The translations under genes and the position numbers were made by a program. A model generated the notes under the pieces. That model saw nothing but the letters and a program-made list of their open reading frames with translations, had not been told where the DNA came from and made no database searches. Shown piece by piece: positions 20,827 to 32,700 of a stretch of 64,000 nucleotides of DNA. Each line of letters opens with the position of its first letter. The first letter of the stretch is position 1. The DNA is from Nematopogon swammerdamellus (Eukaryota > Arthropoda > Insecta > Lepidoptera > Adelidae). The stretch covers positions 16,083,741-16,147,740 of the forward strand of contig OX336348.1 of NCBI GenBank assembly GCA_946902875.1, read 5' to 3'.

Positions 20827-22130
20827 TTCTAACAGCAACAACGTCATGTGAGGTCGGAGTTTTAGTGCAAGGAAGTCATTTGAGCACGGGACGTGATGTG
20901 CGTCGGCGAAACGTTTCCGGGGAACATATGTAAGTACGAGCCACTTATTTCTCATCGTCGCGTACCCAGAGCGTAAAACTAACTTCCGAAACGTTTTTCT
21001 ACGAACGTGCTCGGTTTTCGTTCGGACTTCATCCGCTCCCGCATTGTTAATCTTCCCTCATATGCCTGACAGGCGGTGTCGCTGCCATCGCAGTGACTTG
21101 ACACGTCGAATATTGTTATTATTTCAGAACAAACAACTACGCGTCGGTAGATAAAATTTCAATGGGTTGTTGAAGTAAAGGAGGCATCTGTGCGATTGGA
21201 AGAAGCGACCGTCGCAGGTAACTTTCCTTCTCCTAAAGCGAAGCCTAACGAGTCGTCAAATCGCATTTTAGACATTTCATTTAGGATCAGACTTGATAAA
21301 CGCATCCTTGATTTTCCTCCAACAGCGGAGCGAACGCCACGAGTGCAGGCCGAAGGAGGACTGTACTCACGAGCTCGCCGCGTTGCGACCGTCGGTGAGG
21401 ACTTTATTTTAGTGTATTTTGTAGGTTTGAGAGCATGTGCTCCTACCTCCCGACCGACTTGTGTCGAGTGTAGATTATAATTCTAAATGTTATTGATGGC
21501 CACCGGCCTTGGTGTACGTCCGCCGGTTAGCGGGTGGCGCGGGCGTACGAATTAAGTATGTGAAATGTGTGTAGCTTCTTCCGGAGGATTCTTACTGTGG
21601 ATTTCGTCCGGTGGGCTCTTCTGCCCGCCGACTCTTCGGGGCCTCCCGTCGAGAAAGATCCGGTGTCGGTCCGTGCGCCTCGCCTGGCCGCATTCCTCGC
21701 ACTCGAGTGGCGCGAAACCTCGGGGGCGAGGCAGTGTAGCTATGCGCCGCGTCGGTCCGGCACGCAACGCATCGTGACACCAGAGTGGGCTTCCGCTCGC
21801 TCCGTCGTCTTCCGGGTAGCAGCCACGGGAGCTCCGGAAGACACCAGCTAAGTCCTTTCTGGTGGCACGATTCGGTGGATGTGTGGTTTAATGTATGTAT
21901 GGTTCGATTTAGGAGTCACTATATTATGAGGAGGTAGGTGAACAGACACGAACCAACCCTGAGTATTATCTATATAAATTTGTGTTGAATGTTTACTTTT
22001 AATTTATTAAATCATTCAAATTTGTAACGCTGGCTTTCAGTTATCTCATGCTCTAGGCCATATGCCGCACTCTTGATACTTTAGTTACACCCAAAATTCA
22101 AAGCTTACACTCTCCGAAGCCGTATCTATT
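20827..22130. repeat. unclassified insertion shared by both BEL/Pao copies (arm B)
   Basis: Reverse complement of 11650-12895, with near-identical GC-rich blocks (for example around 21595-21840 versus 11910-12160). The homology ends sharply at GTTAGAAGTGAA in both arms. Confidence 0.65.
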
Positions 22131-22217
22131 ATAGCGCGCGCGTAGCATTTTGAATCGCTGTCGCAGTCGCTTACTTTCACTAAAGCTGTGAAAAATAATA
22201 CATTAGTTGTAATGTGA

Positions 22218-23688
22218 TTATTCAGAAGCGAAACAACTACTATCGCCGACATCACAGCCGGACGAGCTCGGAGTGGAGGAGGCGGGAGGCGGGAGGCGGC
22301 GCGGGCGCAGAGGTAAGGAGCGCGGGCGCGGAGGCGGAGGGGGAGTCGGTGCGGGTGCGGGTGCGGGCGGCTTCAGTAGCACGTGAGAGCGGGGAGGCGC
22401 CCGCGGCGGCGGGGGTGAGGCAATGGCGTCGTCGTCGTCGGTTCTCGCGCGGTTCGAGGCGCCTTCATCGTTGTTATTAGACGAGTAGAAGTGAAGTAAA
22501 GTATTGTGTGATTTGTTGCATATTTTACATTTGCTTGTGGATTTACAGTTGGCGAACGTGTGCTGCCCGCTCAAGCAATTGACACAATATTTCTTCTCCC
22601 TGATACATCGGAACCGTTCGATCGAGTCTAATTGCAAGAACTCACTACACTGTGAAATGTGATGCGATTCATTGCGGCAGAATCCGCAGACATCGGACGG
22701 GCGCGTCATGAAAGCGCGAGCCGGGCGCGCCGGAGGCGGCGGCGGCGGCGGCGGCGGCTGCGCGGATCTTCTGCTGTTCAACTTTGTTTCCGAGACGCCT
22801 TCAGTGGTGTAAGTGCACGGCTGGCAATTTTCCAATGTGACACTTAAGCTTTCTGGAAATGTCAATAGTTGTTTAAGTGTAGGTATTTCCTTAGGATCAT
22901 CTAATTTACTTTCAAATTGCTGTCTGATACTAACGTCGAGTTTGCGCTGCAGAATGTGAAACAGTAGGTAATCACGTTAATTTTCATATTTTTTAACGCG
23001 CCGATCGACTTGCTCGGTCACTAGCGTTGTGAATTGTTTTATCTGCTGTGCGGTCGCATTCTTAGCCAAATGCGGTAGATCTAAGAGTAACTCCACGTGT
23101 TTGGATGAAATGCATCTAGGATTTTCAAATCTATTTTTGAGACACTCCCAAGCCAGCGGGTACTGAGTCTCGGTAATAGGTATACTTTGAATTAGACGCC
23201 GAGGCTCCTCGCGCAAGGAAAGCAACAAATATTGAAATTTTTCAATATTCCTGAGCGACGAGTTATCGTGAATTAAGGTTCGAAATAAGTCTCGGAAAGT
23301 GCACCAAGAGGTGTATTCGCCGTTAAATTCCGGTAAAGATAATTTGGGCAGGCGCACATTTGATTTTGTGTCGGTAGACCTGTCACCTATCGTCGTTGAA
23401 TTTAAACGTGACTCGTCACGCACTGGAAACCTTTCGTGAAATAATGCCTGAATATTGAAATATTTTTCCTCAAAATCTTACCTGAATTTGACTTGCGCTT
23501 GCGCATCAAATAGTTTCGCCTTGATCATTAATTTCTCAATAATCTTTTGAGTGCTTAAAAATTCCTTTTTTGCAGGTTCGATACTTCTGTACCTAATTTT
23601 GAATTTACGGTCCGTGTAAGACTCCACTAACGACTTCTCCACTGAAGCCAACACACATCCTGTTAAACAAAGCCTGTTCCAGTTCCAT
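22218..23688 (-). pseudogene. BEL/Pao gag (copy B)
   Basis: Minus-strand counterpart of the copy A gag. ATG at 23686-23688 starts the same N-terminus. The core (VRLPKLSLPEFNGEYTSWC, HVELLLDLPHLAKN) is followed by two zinc knuckles (CGFCRNESHHISQC, CKICNKSHN) and a Pro-rich tail ending SSCFASE and a stop at about 22218. Where copy A has TAA after the knuckles, this copy reads GAA. It has its own lesions: a 4-base insertion near 23005 and a 10-base deletion near 22978 that creates a stop. The region around 22905 preserves the uninterrupted target of the Harbinger element found in copy A. Confidence 0.85.
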
Positions 23689-23754
23689 AATGATTGCTTT
23701 TAATAATAATTTTTATATATATTATTAACTAATTTTAAGCTCAACGTGTTATAC

Positions 23755-24122
23755 AGGGTGGCCCAATTATAGGGGTCCAAAATTTTTTTTTGATGGAGGA
23801 CATCATGTTGACTCATTTAAAAATAACATTAGTTCCGCGAAAATCAATAGTTTAGAAGTTATGATTTTTTTAAAAAAAAATTGAAATTTCTCTATTTTAA
23901 TCACATTAACCGCTCTAGTTGGATATCTATTTCACAAAATCGAATAAAATTTGGTATGGAAGTAGAAGAGACATGTAGCTAGTACGTAATGAATAGTTTT
24001 TAGGTTTACTCCTAGACTGTACTGTTTCTATAGCCCTTTCAGTGAATTTTTGTTCAGTTTACATTAAAACTGATTAATTTTTGAAAAATCACAGTGAAAA
24101 AATAACGTCCTACCGGAGATTT
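23755..24122. mobile_element. mariner-like end or MITE fragment
   Basis: It starts CAGGGTGGCCCAATTATAGG directly after TATA, like the CAGGGTGGCCC terminal repeat of the maT element at 45658. No transposase is visible, and the opposite terminus was not found because the sequence is interrupted by the 3.9 kb element that follows. Confidence 0.5.
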
Positions 24123-24395
24123 GCCCATGCCAGTGGCGGCTTTGACCAATAAATGTTAGTGAGGCGACTAAAAATCCACCTACATAGCTTAGACCTGAAG
24201 TTTGAGTACCAACACGATGGATCTAGCACCAGTGGTTCTCGAGCACGAGTCAGTAAGCCTGGATACGCTATACATAGGAGGACAGGGGTAGCCGCGCGCC
24301 AGCGCAAACGCGCCAGCGCGTCAGTCTAGCGCCGGCGACCGATTTTAGTCTCCGTCCGCCGCTCAGGCGGAGCGAACGTGCGCGTCTGTCACAAA

Positions 24396-24475
24396 ATGCC
24401 TCATTGTGCAGTGCTTTGGTGCAAAAAGTCGTCGAAAAATTCAAACTTGAACACAGATGGAGTCACCTTTCACGA
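24396..24475 (+). pseudogene. THAP-type zinc finger, first exon of a P-like transposase
   Basis: ATG at 24396 starts MPHCAVLWCKKSSKN, then DGVTFHE, followed by the splice donor GTAAGT at 24476. The C-x4-C spacing and the later FH motif match the start of the THAP DNA-binding domain found in P-element transposases. The second zinc-ligand pair should lie in the next exon and was not identified. With no catalytic domain downstream, this is a remnant. The orientation shows the left end is the 5' end of the original element. Confidence 0.65.
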
Positions 24476-24843
24476 GTAAGTACTTTCATTCAATTTGATA
24501 GCATTTTTCGCTTGAATTTCAGTAACAAACATCGGCGTAAATATGTATGGAGAGCTCTATTCTGCTTACCCACCATAGGTCGACTATCGTGTTGGATGCA
24601 GTTAGATCTTGTATTTTTTTTTGTTTATTGATAATAAATATGTATGTTAAATGTATACAGATATTTCATGCATTCTGCCTTATTGCCAAAGGACATTTCT
24701 TCTAGTCAACCTCAGCAGGTTTCCTCGTTCAATATTCGTTTATCGCGCTTTTTTCATTCAACCAGTACCTACCGGTTTTTACTTTTGAGCGACTCTAAGG
24801 AGAAAGGAATTAATTTCTTTAGGTCATGCGTCTACCGGGAATA

Positions 24844-25285
24844 TCATATTTTTTTTTTTTTTTTTTTTTTATGGAAACTCACACGGTTGGCTACATCACC
24901 TACAACATCCGTGATGTCAGCCCATAACACCGGGTGAACTAGGTGCTATGTCAGTGCTTCCCTTCATTTCGCGTCGGCTACACTGAACTGGACGGAAAAC
25001 ACGAACTATTTACATAGCCGTTTCGACCGACGTTTCGCTCAGTGCGGTGGTACCAACCCGGCCGGGATAAACCCTACCACCCAGTAAGGTAAGAAGGGAA
25101 GGGACCTACAGTTTAACGTGACCGAACCACGGTCAGCCTCCAACGGTCGGGCGGTCACCCATCCAATAACTGACCGCACCACTGAGCTGCCGAGGCTGAC
25201 GATCCCTTAGTCGACTTTTACGACATGCGACGGGGAGAGATGCAGTGGGGCTATTCTTTTTAAGTACCGACCCCACACGGTACAA
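24844..25285 (-). mobile_element. SINE with 5S rRNA-like head, near full length
   Basis: On the minus strand it runs from a GTGTGGGGTCGGTACTTAAA head (25285) through GGTAGCTCAGTGGTGCGG and ATGGGTGACCGCCCGACC to a tail TTTCCATAAAA with a long A-run (T-run at 24850-24870). This is the same family as 53575-54017. It is inserted in the P/hAT-type element. Confidence 0.75.
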
Positions 25286-25404
25286 AGATCGCGGATATTT
25301 AGGAGAATTAAAAATAATTGACGTAATAGTTTAAACGTTTGCCTTTAATGTCAGAGATTCAGAATGTATAGAACGTATATAAATGTACAGGATGTATATG
25401 TAGA

Positions 25405-25560
25405 TGGTAGGGTTCAACCCGCCCGTGTTGGTACCACTGCACTAAATAAACGTCGGTCGAAGTCACTATGAAAAGTAGTAACTACGTGTTTTCCATCCAA
25501 TTCAGTGTAGCCGGATCGATTAGGGGGAATCGGTGACAAGGCACGTACCTAATTCACCTA
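25405..25560 (+). mobile_element. SINE fragment, diverged
   Basis: Plus-strand copy of the middle of the same SINE family (GGTTCAACCCGCCCGTGTTG, then TCGGTCGAAG and AATTCAGTGTAGCCGG). A weaker tail-like piece is at about 25775-25810. Confidence 0.6.
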
Positions 25561-26229
25561 GGTATATTTATTTATTTTAGACAGGCAGCCTTGGCTGATG
25601 TGTCTAAATCCGGTTTTTCTTCATATTTTTTATTTTATTTGGTTTGTTTGTTTATTTTTTTTTTATGTATTTATCGATCTTGATTATTTTTATTATTTTA
25701 GTTTATTGTAGTTTTATTTTATTATTTATATATTGGGCTCCCATCATCGCTGGTACCAAACTGAAGCATTATTACGATGATGGAGCCATCCGTATCAGTT
25801 TCCTAAAAAAAGTTAATCTTTATGCTTAACTATTTTCGCATACATTTTGATAATTTTTATTATGGAATACACAATTGTAGATTTATAATAAAGTATCCGA
25901 GGTATCTCAGAACTTAGAACTATGATCGTGTTTATGCGAAAATCTGCAAATTCGCAAAATTGTGAAAGGGGTGTTGCCTTTGTTCATTTAAGAGAAAGTT
26001 ATATTATTCCCTTGATGTAAAGAAAGGTTAAATATTGTTAAATCCGTTTCATCTTTTCATCGCGAATCGACACAATGAGCGACTTATTGTATGAATCCCG
26101 TTCAAACGTATGGAAGACTGGCGTCACTTGGCTACCTACTCGCTCGGCCAATCACGGCGTTCCATGCGCCGCTCCCGCCTCAGACTTCACACCCCTTTGG
26201 CGGCTACCTCGGTTCTCATACAAACGATG

Positions 26230-27043
26230 CCGTATTTCGTATCCAGGCTTACTGACTCGTGTTCTCGAGTTATGACCAAAACAAAAGTTCATGTGACAGA
26301 TGGATAGATCTCACCGAGACCTGAAGTTTGAGTACCAACACGATGGGTCTAGCACCAGTGGTTCTCGAGTTATGACCAAAACAAAAGTTCATGTGACAGA
26401 TGGATAGATCTCACCGAGACCTGAAGTTTGAGTACCAACACGATGGGTCTAGCACCAGTGGTTCTCGAGTTATGACCAAAACAATCGTTCATGTGACAGA
26501 TGGATAGATCTCACCGAGACCTGAAGTTTGAGTACCAACACGATGGGTCTAACACCAGTGGTTCTCGAATTATGACCAAAACAAAAGTTCATGTGACAGA
26601 TAGATAGATCTCACCGAGACCTGAAGTTTGAGTACCAACACGATGGGTCTAGCACCAGTGGTTCTCGAGTTATGACCAAAACAAAAGTTCATGTGACAGA
26701 TGGATAGATCTCACCGAGACCTGAAGTTTGAGTACCAACACGATGGGTCTAGCACCAGTGGTTCTCGAGTTATGACCAAAACAATCGTTCATGTGACAGA
26801 TGGATAGATCTCACCGAGACCTGAAGTTTGAGTACCAACACGATGGGTCTAACACCAGTGGTTCTCGAATTATGACCAAAACAAAAGTTCATGTGACAGA
26901 TAGATCTCACCGAGACCTGAAGTTTGAGTACCGACACGATGGGTCTAGCACCAGTGGTTCTCGAGTTATGACCAAAACAAAAGTTCACGTGTCAGATGAA
27001 TAGATCTCACCGAGACCTGAAGTTTGAGTACCAACACGTTCGC
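26230..27043. repeat. 100-bp satellite, about 8 units, with 300-bp higher-order pattern
   Basis: The unit CCTGAAGTTTGAGTACCAAC...TTCATGTGACAGATGGATAG recurs every 100 bp. The block ACAAAAGTTC or ACAATCGTTC falls at 26281, 26381, 26481, 26581, 26681, 26781 and 26881. Variant units repeat every third copy: ACAATCG at 26481 and 26781, and the TAACACC plus CGAATTATG pair near 26550-26570 and 26850-26870. This gives a trimer of 300 bp. The last unit is shortened by 4 bp. Confidence 0.92.
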
Positions 27044-27259
27044 AGTTCGCGCGCGCCCAGTTGCAGCCGAACTTCGCCGAGCGCGCGCTCCCCTGCCCGC
27101 ACTACACCCCGCAGCGGACTTCATTCGTTCTCGTACTCGTGTGCCCATAGGGTTATATTATAATAAAGGAGCGCAGCGACGTAATACAAACTCTTTGATA
27201 TTCCTATGATAGAATTTTGCACATAATTTGAAAAGGTGCCAGGAGAGCAGCCGAGAGAG

Positions 27260-27510
27260 GCCGTGGGAGCTGTGTGCGCGGGAAGAAATATTATGTGACA
27301 TGTTATGTTATTTACAGAGACTTTTACGTATCTACCGATTGTACCCTGGTACTTCAACATCAATCGGACCACAAAATCGTTACCTTTTTGGTAGGGCTGG
27401 CCGTGGTGGGGAGCTGTGCGCGGGGAAAAATATTGTATGACATGTTATGTTATTTACTGAGACTCTTATCTACCGATTGTACCCTGGTACTTCATGAGCT
27501 TCATGAGCGC
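27260..27510. repeat. direct repeat, about 145 bp spacing x2
   Basis: GGGAGCTGTG(TG)CGCGG..ATGACATGTTATGTTATTTAC..CTACCGATTGTACCCTGGTA occurs at 27264 and again at 27408, with small indels. Confidence 0.75.
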
Positions 27511-28052
27511 TCGCCGCTCGTCTAGGCGAGCGCAGCGACGACGACGTAATCGTTCTTATGCAGCAGGATTTATTAGCGCCTCAATTGCTAGGTACATTCA
27601 AAGCGATATGAGCCGGACGGATGCGGCGTCTCACAATTTCATGCAATGTTTTTTCCCGCGCGTGCGGCTCCTTGTCATGGCTGTGTCCCTGGTACTTTTT
27701 CAAATTATGCGCTGTGCTGTATGGTGCTGTCGGCATTTGCGCCAACACACGCGCGTGGACAAGTACATGTGTATTGTATGCACTAACACATCTTTGGCGC
27801 AGAGCTGAAGTATTTCGTTCGTCGCCTCTAAGGACCCCTCTCGCACCACCTCCCCGCGCCGCACCGCCGGCTCGCCTCCGCGCCGCCGTGCGCCGTTCGC
27901 TTTTGGTCTATAATGTTCTCTGATCAGTTTGGATGGACTTTTTTTAAATTTTCTTTCATGGTATTTTGAATTTTTTTTTTCTTTACCTTCAAGATAATTA
28001 AGTGAGGCGGTGCTTCACTTGCTTCACCTGGATCACCGCCACTGGCCCATGC

Positions 28053-29497
28053 CCTTAAAAACTACCTATACATATCACAATTCTCGAGACCAGAAATTGT
28101 AGTGGTGTTACAATTGTAACATATTCAAAATTAACATCATTTGTGCAAAGTCACTACAATAAAAAGTGACGATTACCTTAATTTTTAAAATCTAATTTTT
28201 TTCACAACGTTAGTTTAACCACTATTTCACATTATTCACAAACCTGTCTCTAACAGCGCTAATCTACACATGAAAAATTGTTTAGTAATGTTGAAAAAAA
28301 AAAATTTTTTTAATTAAGGTAATCGTCTCTTTTTAACCGACTTCCAAAAAAGGAGGAGGTTCTCAATTCGACTGCATGTTTTTTTTTTTTTATTTTTTTT
28401 TTTGTATGTTTGTTACGCGATTTCTCCGTCAATTGAGGGTCGATTTAAAAAATTCTTTTTGTGTTTGTTAGGTCATACTTCCGAGGTGGTCCCATTTCAA
28501 TTTTATTGAAATTGGTTCAGTGGTTTTCGAAAAATCAACATAACACTATGGTGTGTGGTTACCTTCAGCAAAACTTGTGATGTGGTCGTTTTCGGCTATT
28601 TTCAGTTTGATAAATTAGTATGGTGTGTGGTTACCTTCAGCAAAACTTTTGAGATGTGGACTTATTCAGCAATTTTCAGTCTGACACATATGGCGAATAA
28701 TTCTGTACCGCATCAATCGATTTCGATTATTCGATTTCGATTATTCTTTTTTATGTAATATTACTAAGAATATTACTACAAAGAATGAAATAAAAACTGT
28801 TTTAAAAAATATAAAACCGATTTCCAAAAAACAAAAAACAAAAATACCTAAAAAGTATTAAATACCTTATATTTTGAAATTTTCTCTGTCCTATTGAAAT
28901 ACATGAATCGATATACTAGTGATACATATTCGGACCCTTGTTTCATGAATATTCTAAATTTGAAATTTTTTATCTTTTCCGACCGGCCAGGTGCGCTTAA
29001 TTTATTATGGTACGAGTACCAGCCCGAGCCCGAGTATCAGTCGAGCTGGTCTGATGATGGAGACAGAAAGTGGCCATAGGAACTCCTAAACTACACATGA
29101 TAAACTCATCGTGTTTGGGCTCGTTGCATTTGTCTTCACGAGCAACTTACTTTAGACCTAAGAAATTCTCAATTCGACGGTATGTTTATGAACTTTATAT
29201 GTATGAGTATGTTTATGAACGGTATGTTTGTTACGCGATTACTCCGTCAAATTGTGGGCCGATTTTAAAAATTCTTTTTTTTTTATTTGAAAGGGGATAA
29301 CCCTGAGGTTTTTGAAGTGAAAACTTCTTTAGCGGCACTTGGCACTTTTTTAGGTGGGTAAAAAATTTATAACTCGCGACATCGCGACATCGCGACATCG
29401 CGTCAGCGTCATTTTTAAAATGAAACCTTAACTCGCATTAAGGGTTAAGTTAGAGTGGCACGGGATCTGCCGGCACTCCCGGAGTGCAACTGTTAAG
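28053..29497. other. no gene; interspersed repeat fragments
   Basis: AT-rich DNA. A motif TTTTTAACCGACTTCCAAAA followed by GGAGGAGGTTCTCAATTCGA (28331-28372) recurs inverted at 31315-31365. A 66-bp block (GGTGTGTGGTTACCTTCAGC) repeats at 28552 and 28622. No coding sequence. Confidence 0.5.
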
Positions 29498-30190
29498 TAG
29501 GGTTCGGTAACACGTTTATGTCTGTCCATTCTACTAAGTTCCGCAAAATGAATGTAGGGTTCCGTAACAAATGCATGTCTGTCCGTTCTACTAAATTTAA
29601 CATTTATTTCAAAATTAATGTAGGGTTCCGTAACAAATGCATGTCTGTCCGTTCTACTAAATTTTAAAATTTTCAACCAAGGTCCTGCGACGGTTATTTT
29701 ATAATAAAAGTAGGGTTCCGTAACACGTTTATGTCTGTCCATTCTACTAAGTTCTGCAAAATGAATGTAGGGTTCCGTAACAAATGCATGTCTGTCCGTT
29801 CTACAAAATTTTACATTTATTTCAAAATGAATGTAGGGTTCCGTAGCAAATGCATGTCCGTCCGTTCTACTAATAAAAGTAGGGTTCCGTAACACGTTTA
29901 TGTCTGTCCATTCTACTAAGTTCTGCAAAATGAATGTAGGGTTCCGTAACAAATGCATGTCTGTCCGTTCTACATAATTTTACATTTATTTTAAAATGAA
30001 TGTAGGGTTCCGTAGCAAATGCATGTCCGTCCGTTCTACTAAATTTTACAATTTTCAATCAAGGTCCTGCGACGGTTATTTTATAATAAAAGTAGGGTTC
30101 CGTAACACGGTTATGTCTGTCCATTCTACTAAGTTCTGCAAAATGAATGTAGGGTTCCGTAACAAATGCATGTCTGGCCGTTCTACTAAA
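29498..30190. repeat. tandem array of GTAGGGTTCCGTAAC units
   Basis: Eleven occurrences of GTAGGGTT(C)CGTA begin near 29498, 29554, 29621, 29709, 29767, 29836, 29879, 29937, 30002, 30092 and 30150. Spacing varies between 43 and 90 bp. Each is followed by TGTCTGTCC(A/G)TTCTAC. Alternating ACACGTTTATG and ACAAATGCATG subtypes form a higher-order pattern of about 200-250 bp. Confidence 0.85.
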
Positions 30191-30394
30191 TTGAACATAA
30201 TTTTTTTTAAGCTATGTTACGGTGTTGTTTTTTTTTAACCCTTTTGGAAAGCGAAATATTTGACGGAGCCCTAAAATAAACACAAATTAGTTTTTGTGCA
30301 TTCTTTATTAATAATTATATTACAATGTAACACTTACTTACGTAATATTATAATAAAAGAGAATAATAATAATTAAATATCTAATAGGAGGTAT

Positions 30395-30570
30395 GAAACC
30401 TCGTCGGTCGAAACGGCTATGGAAATAGTTTGTGTTTTCCGACCAGTTCAGTGTAGCCGGCACGATCAAAGGCGGAAGCACTGACATGGCATCTAGTTCA
30501 CCCAGTGTTATGGGCTGACATCACGGATGTTGTAGGTGGTGTAGCCACCCGTGTCAGTTTCCATAAAAAA
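30395..30570 (+). mobile_element. SINE 3' fragment
   Basis: ACGGCTATGG..AGTTCAGTGTAGCCGGCACG..ACATCACGGATGTTGTAGG..TTTCCATAAAAAAAA: the 3' third of the SINE family, ending in an A-run at 30563-30570. Confidence 0.7.
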
Positions 30571-32700
30571 AATTGGTTGTCTGTAAAGTCGGTTTACGGA
30601 CGATAGTTTTACGTGATAACGTCATAAAGAAACACAGCTTTGAATTACCGTATTTTTTCGTACGGCACTCCTATCGATGCCGTACGCCGTACATTTCGCA
30701 TCTTCGGTAAGACAAGGGCATAACTTACAAAATTTCGTAAAATTAGTTAAATATGCAAAAGTGCCCTAAGACATTCCTTTTTCTGGTGGGACAAAGACTC
30801 CCATTAGATTCAGATTATAAGTCGCCAGATGGCAATGGTGTCTTTGTCATTTTGGGTCATTTTAGTGAGTGTTTTGGCGCGACACAGTCTCATTGGTCAG
30901 TTGCGCCGTCGCGTCGCCCCCGCGCGGATTGGTTGTAAGTTGAGCGTCAAAGCCGTGAAAGTAATTAAGGCCTTTTATATTTAAGATTTCTGGACGGACA
31001 AAGTCACATTTAGCAACCTTATGCCTATTTCTTGAGCACATATTTGGCGAGACAAAGCCATTCAAATAGTTGTGACTTTATACTTCCAATATTTTCATAA
31101 TTTTATGGTCTTATAAACAAGATGTGGCTTTGTTATTCCAATACATGTTTTATAAAATAGACATAAAAACAATGATATACTTCTAAATGATGATGAAGTC
31201 AGTAAGTAAACCAAATAAATGTATGAGCCTCAAATTGGTGACACCCCAGAATCACCTGGACGGAGGCAAACATTTTTGAGATAAAAGTTCTGATGTAACA
31301 AACTTAAAAAAAATACAGTCGAATTGAGAACCTCCTCCTTTTTTTGAAGTCGGTTAAAAATATCGTGCTGGTAATAGAAAACAAATGAAAGATATTGTAA
31401 TAAACGTGTTGTATACTGAAAAGTTACAACTTCCAAACCGGAAAAAATTTCGTGAACTGATTGCATATTTATACATACAAACATACTTCCCAAATTCTAT
31501 GAGCAGCTTTATAATACCATCTTTTGCATATTTATACATACAAACATACTTCCCAAATTCTATGAGCAGCTTTATAATACCATCTTTTAATAATAATATA
31601 TAAACATTGTGGAACTAAGGTCCCTAACACTTTAGATTACAGTTAATTTTTTCTAGTATTTATCTGTAAGCGGGTGTAGGTGGTTGTCTCTCACATGCGT
31701 GAAGTTACAGGTTACCTCTAAAAGTGATAAAACTCGTGTTATGTCATCTTTTGTGTTAAGTGTTTATTGATTTTTTTAAAAGAAAGCATAGTTGCTTTTA
31801 TTTTGGTTTCTTGCTTAGAGTTTTAATTTTATTTTGTTTTTCGTATAAATAAACTGCAAAATGAAAAAATTGTCCTAAAAAAATATCTATGTAGATTGTT
31901 TGTTGATTTTACCTATATTTTGTTTAACTTAACTATTCCATATCCAATTTTCTATAAAAAAACGTACTTGTAAAATTTTAAAAACTGACTAATCATTATA
32001 GACAAAGATTTGTACAACGTTGATGTTGCCGCTAATTTTAGAATATTTTTCAGTGAAATTCTAAAGAGTTTTGCTAAAGATTTTTTAGTGTATTCAACAT
32101 AAGTTCCTAAAGAAAACTTTACATTATAAGATAAAAGATGTTTTTTGCAAAAAAATAAACTTGTTTTTATTTCAAATTCATAAAAAAAACGAAAGATAAA
32201 TATGGTCATGATTACAAAATTATTTTAATTTTGGTGGAAAAAGGGCATAAATGTTCACAATTGTTAAAAAAAATATTTTTTTAATTCATAAACAAAATAT
32301 TTAACACCTGTAAGGTACATGGCCTTTTTCACAAAGGTACGGGGCTTATTTCATGCAAAGAAGTATTATTTTTAAGCAATTTTAAGCAGAAGAATACGAG
32401 ATTGAATGCAAAAAAAAAACTTAAAATGGCTCTCCTGTAAAATCACTAAACTTGCACTTGTGACTTTGTTCTACCGAAGGTGCGATTTGTCGATTTCTAG
32501 CCTCGATTACCGTACGATACGGCAATTACTGTACGTTTGGCAACACTGCCGCTTGGGCCGACCGATTGCGCCTCTCTATCGCTTGTTACGCGCTCTCGCT
32601 TGCACACACAGGCTCAAATGGCACGTGACACTTTTTCGTGCGTGCAGCCGGTGTTCATCAATTTATAAGACGTTATCACGTCAAAAAAAAAATTAAAAAA
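30571..32700. other. no gene recognised
   Basis: AT-rich sequence with interspersed repeat ends. ACGTGATAACGTC (30613) recurs in reverse complement before an A-run near 32670. No coding frame is supported. Confidence 0.4.
31462..31587. repeat. 63-bp perfect tandem duplication
   Basis: TGCATATTTATACATACAAA..AATACCATCTTT occurs twice back to back (31462-31524 and 31525-31587) with no visible difference, so the duplication is recent. Confidence 0.9.

Larger units (their letters stand above)
13455..23754 (-). mobile_element. BEL/Pao LTR retrotransposon, copy B
   Basis: On the minus strand the order is gag (23688-22218), protease start, a shared unclassified insertion (22130-20827), protease body (20600-20113), a hairpin MITE (20112-19913), the protease-RT linker (19912-19715), the R1 element (19714-13562) and the N-terminal edge of RT (13547-13455). 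The outer edge ends at TATA 23751-23754, where a sequence starting CAGGGTGGCCC begins. No LTR was found. Confidence 0.75.
24131..28044 (+). mobile_element. P/hAT-type DNA transposon, composite and non-autonomous (3.9 kb)
   Basis: Short inverted ends CAGTGGCGG (24131 onward, and in reverse complement from 28044) are flanked by an exact 8-bp duplication GCCCATGC (24123-24130 and 28045-28052). A THAP-like first exon at 24396 favours a P-type origin. The interior has been filled by SINEs, AT-rich sequence and a 100-bp tandem array derived from the element's own left subterminal sequence (24185-24262). No catalytic core is present. Confidence 0.8.
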
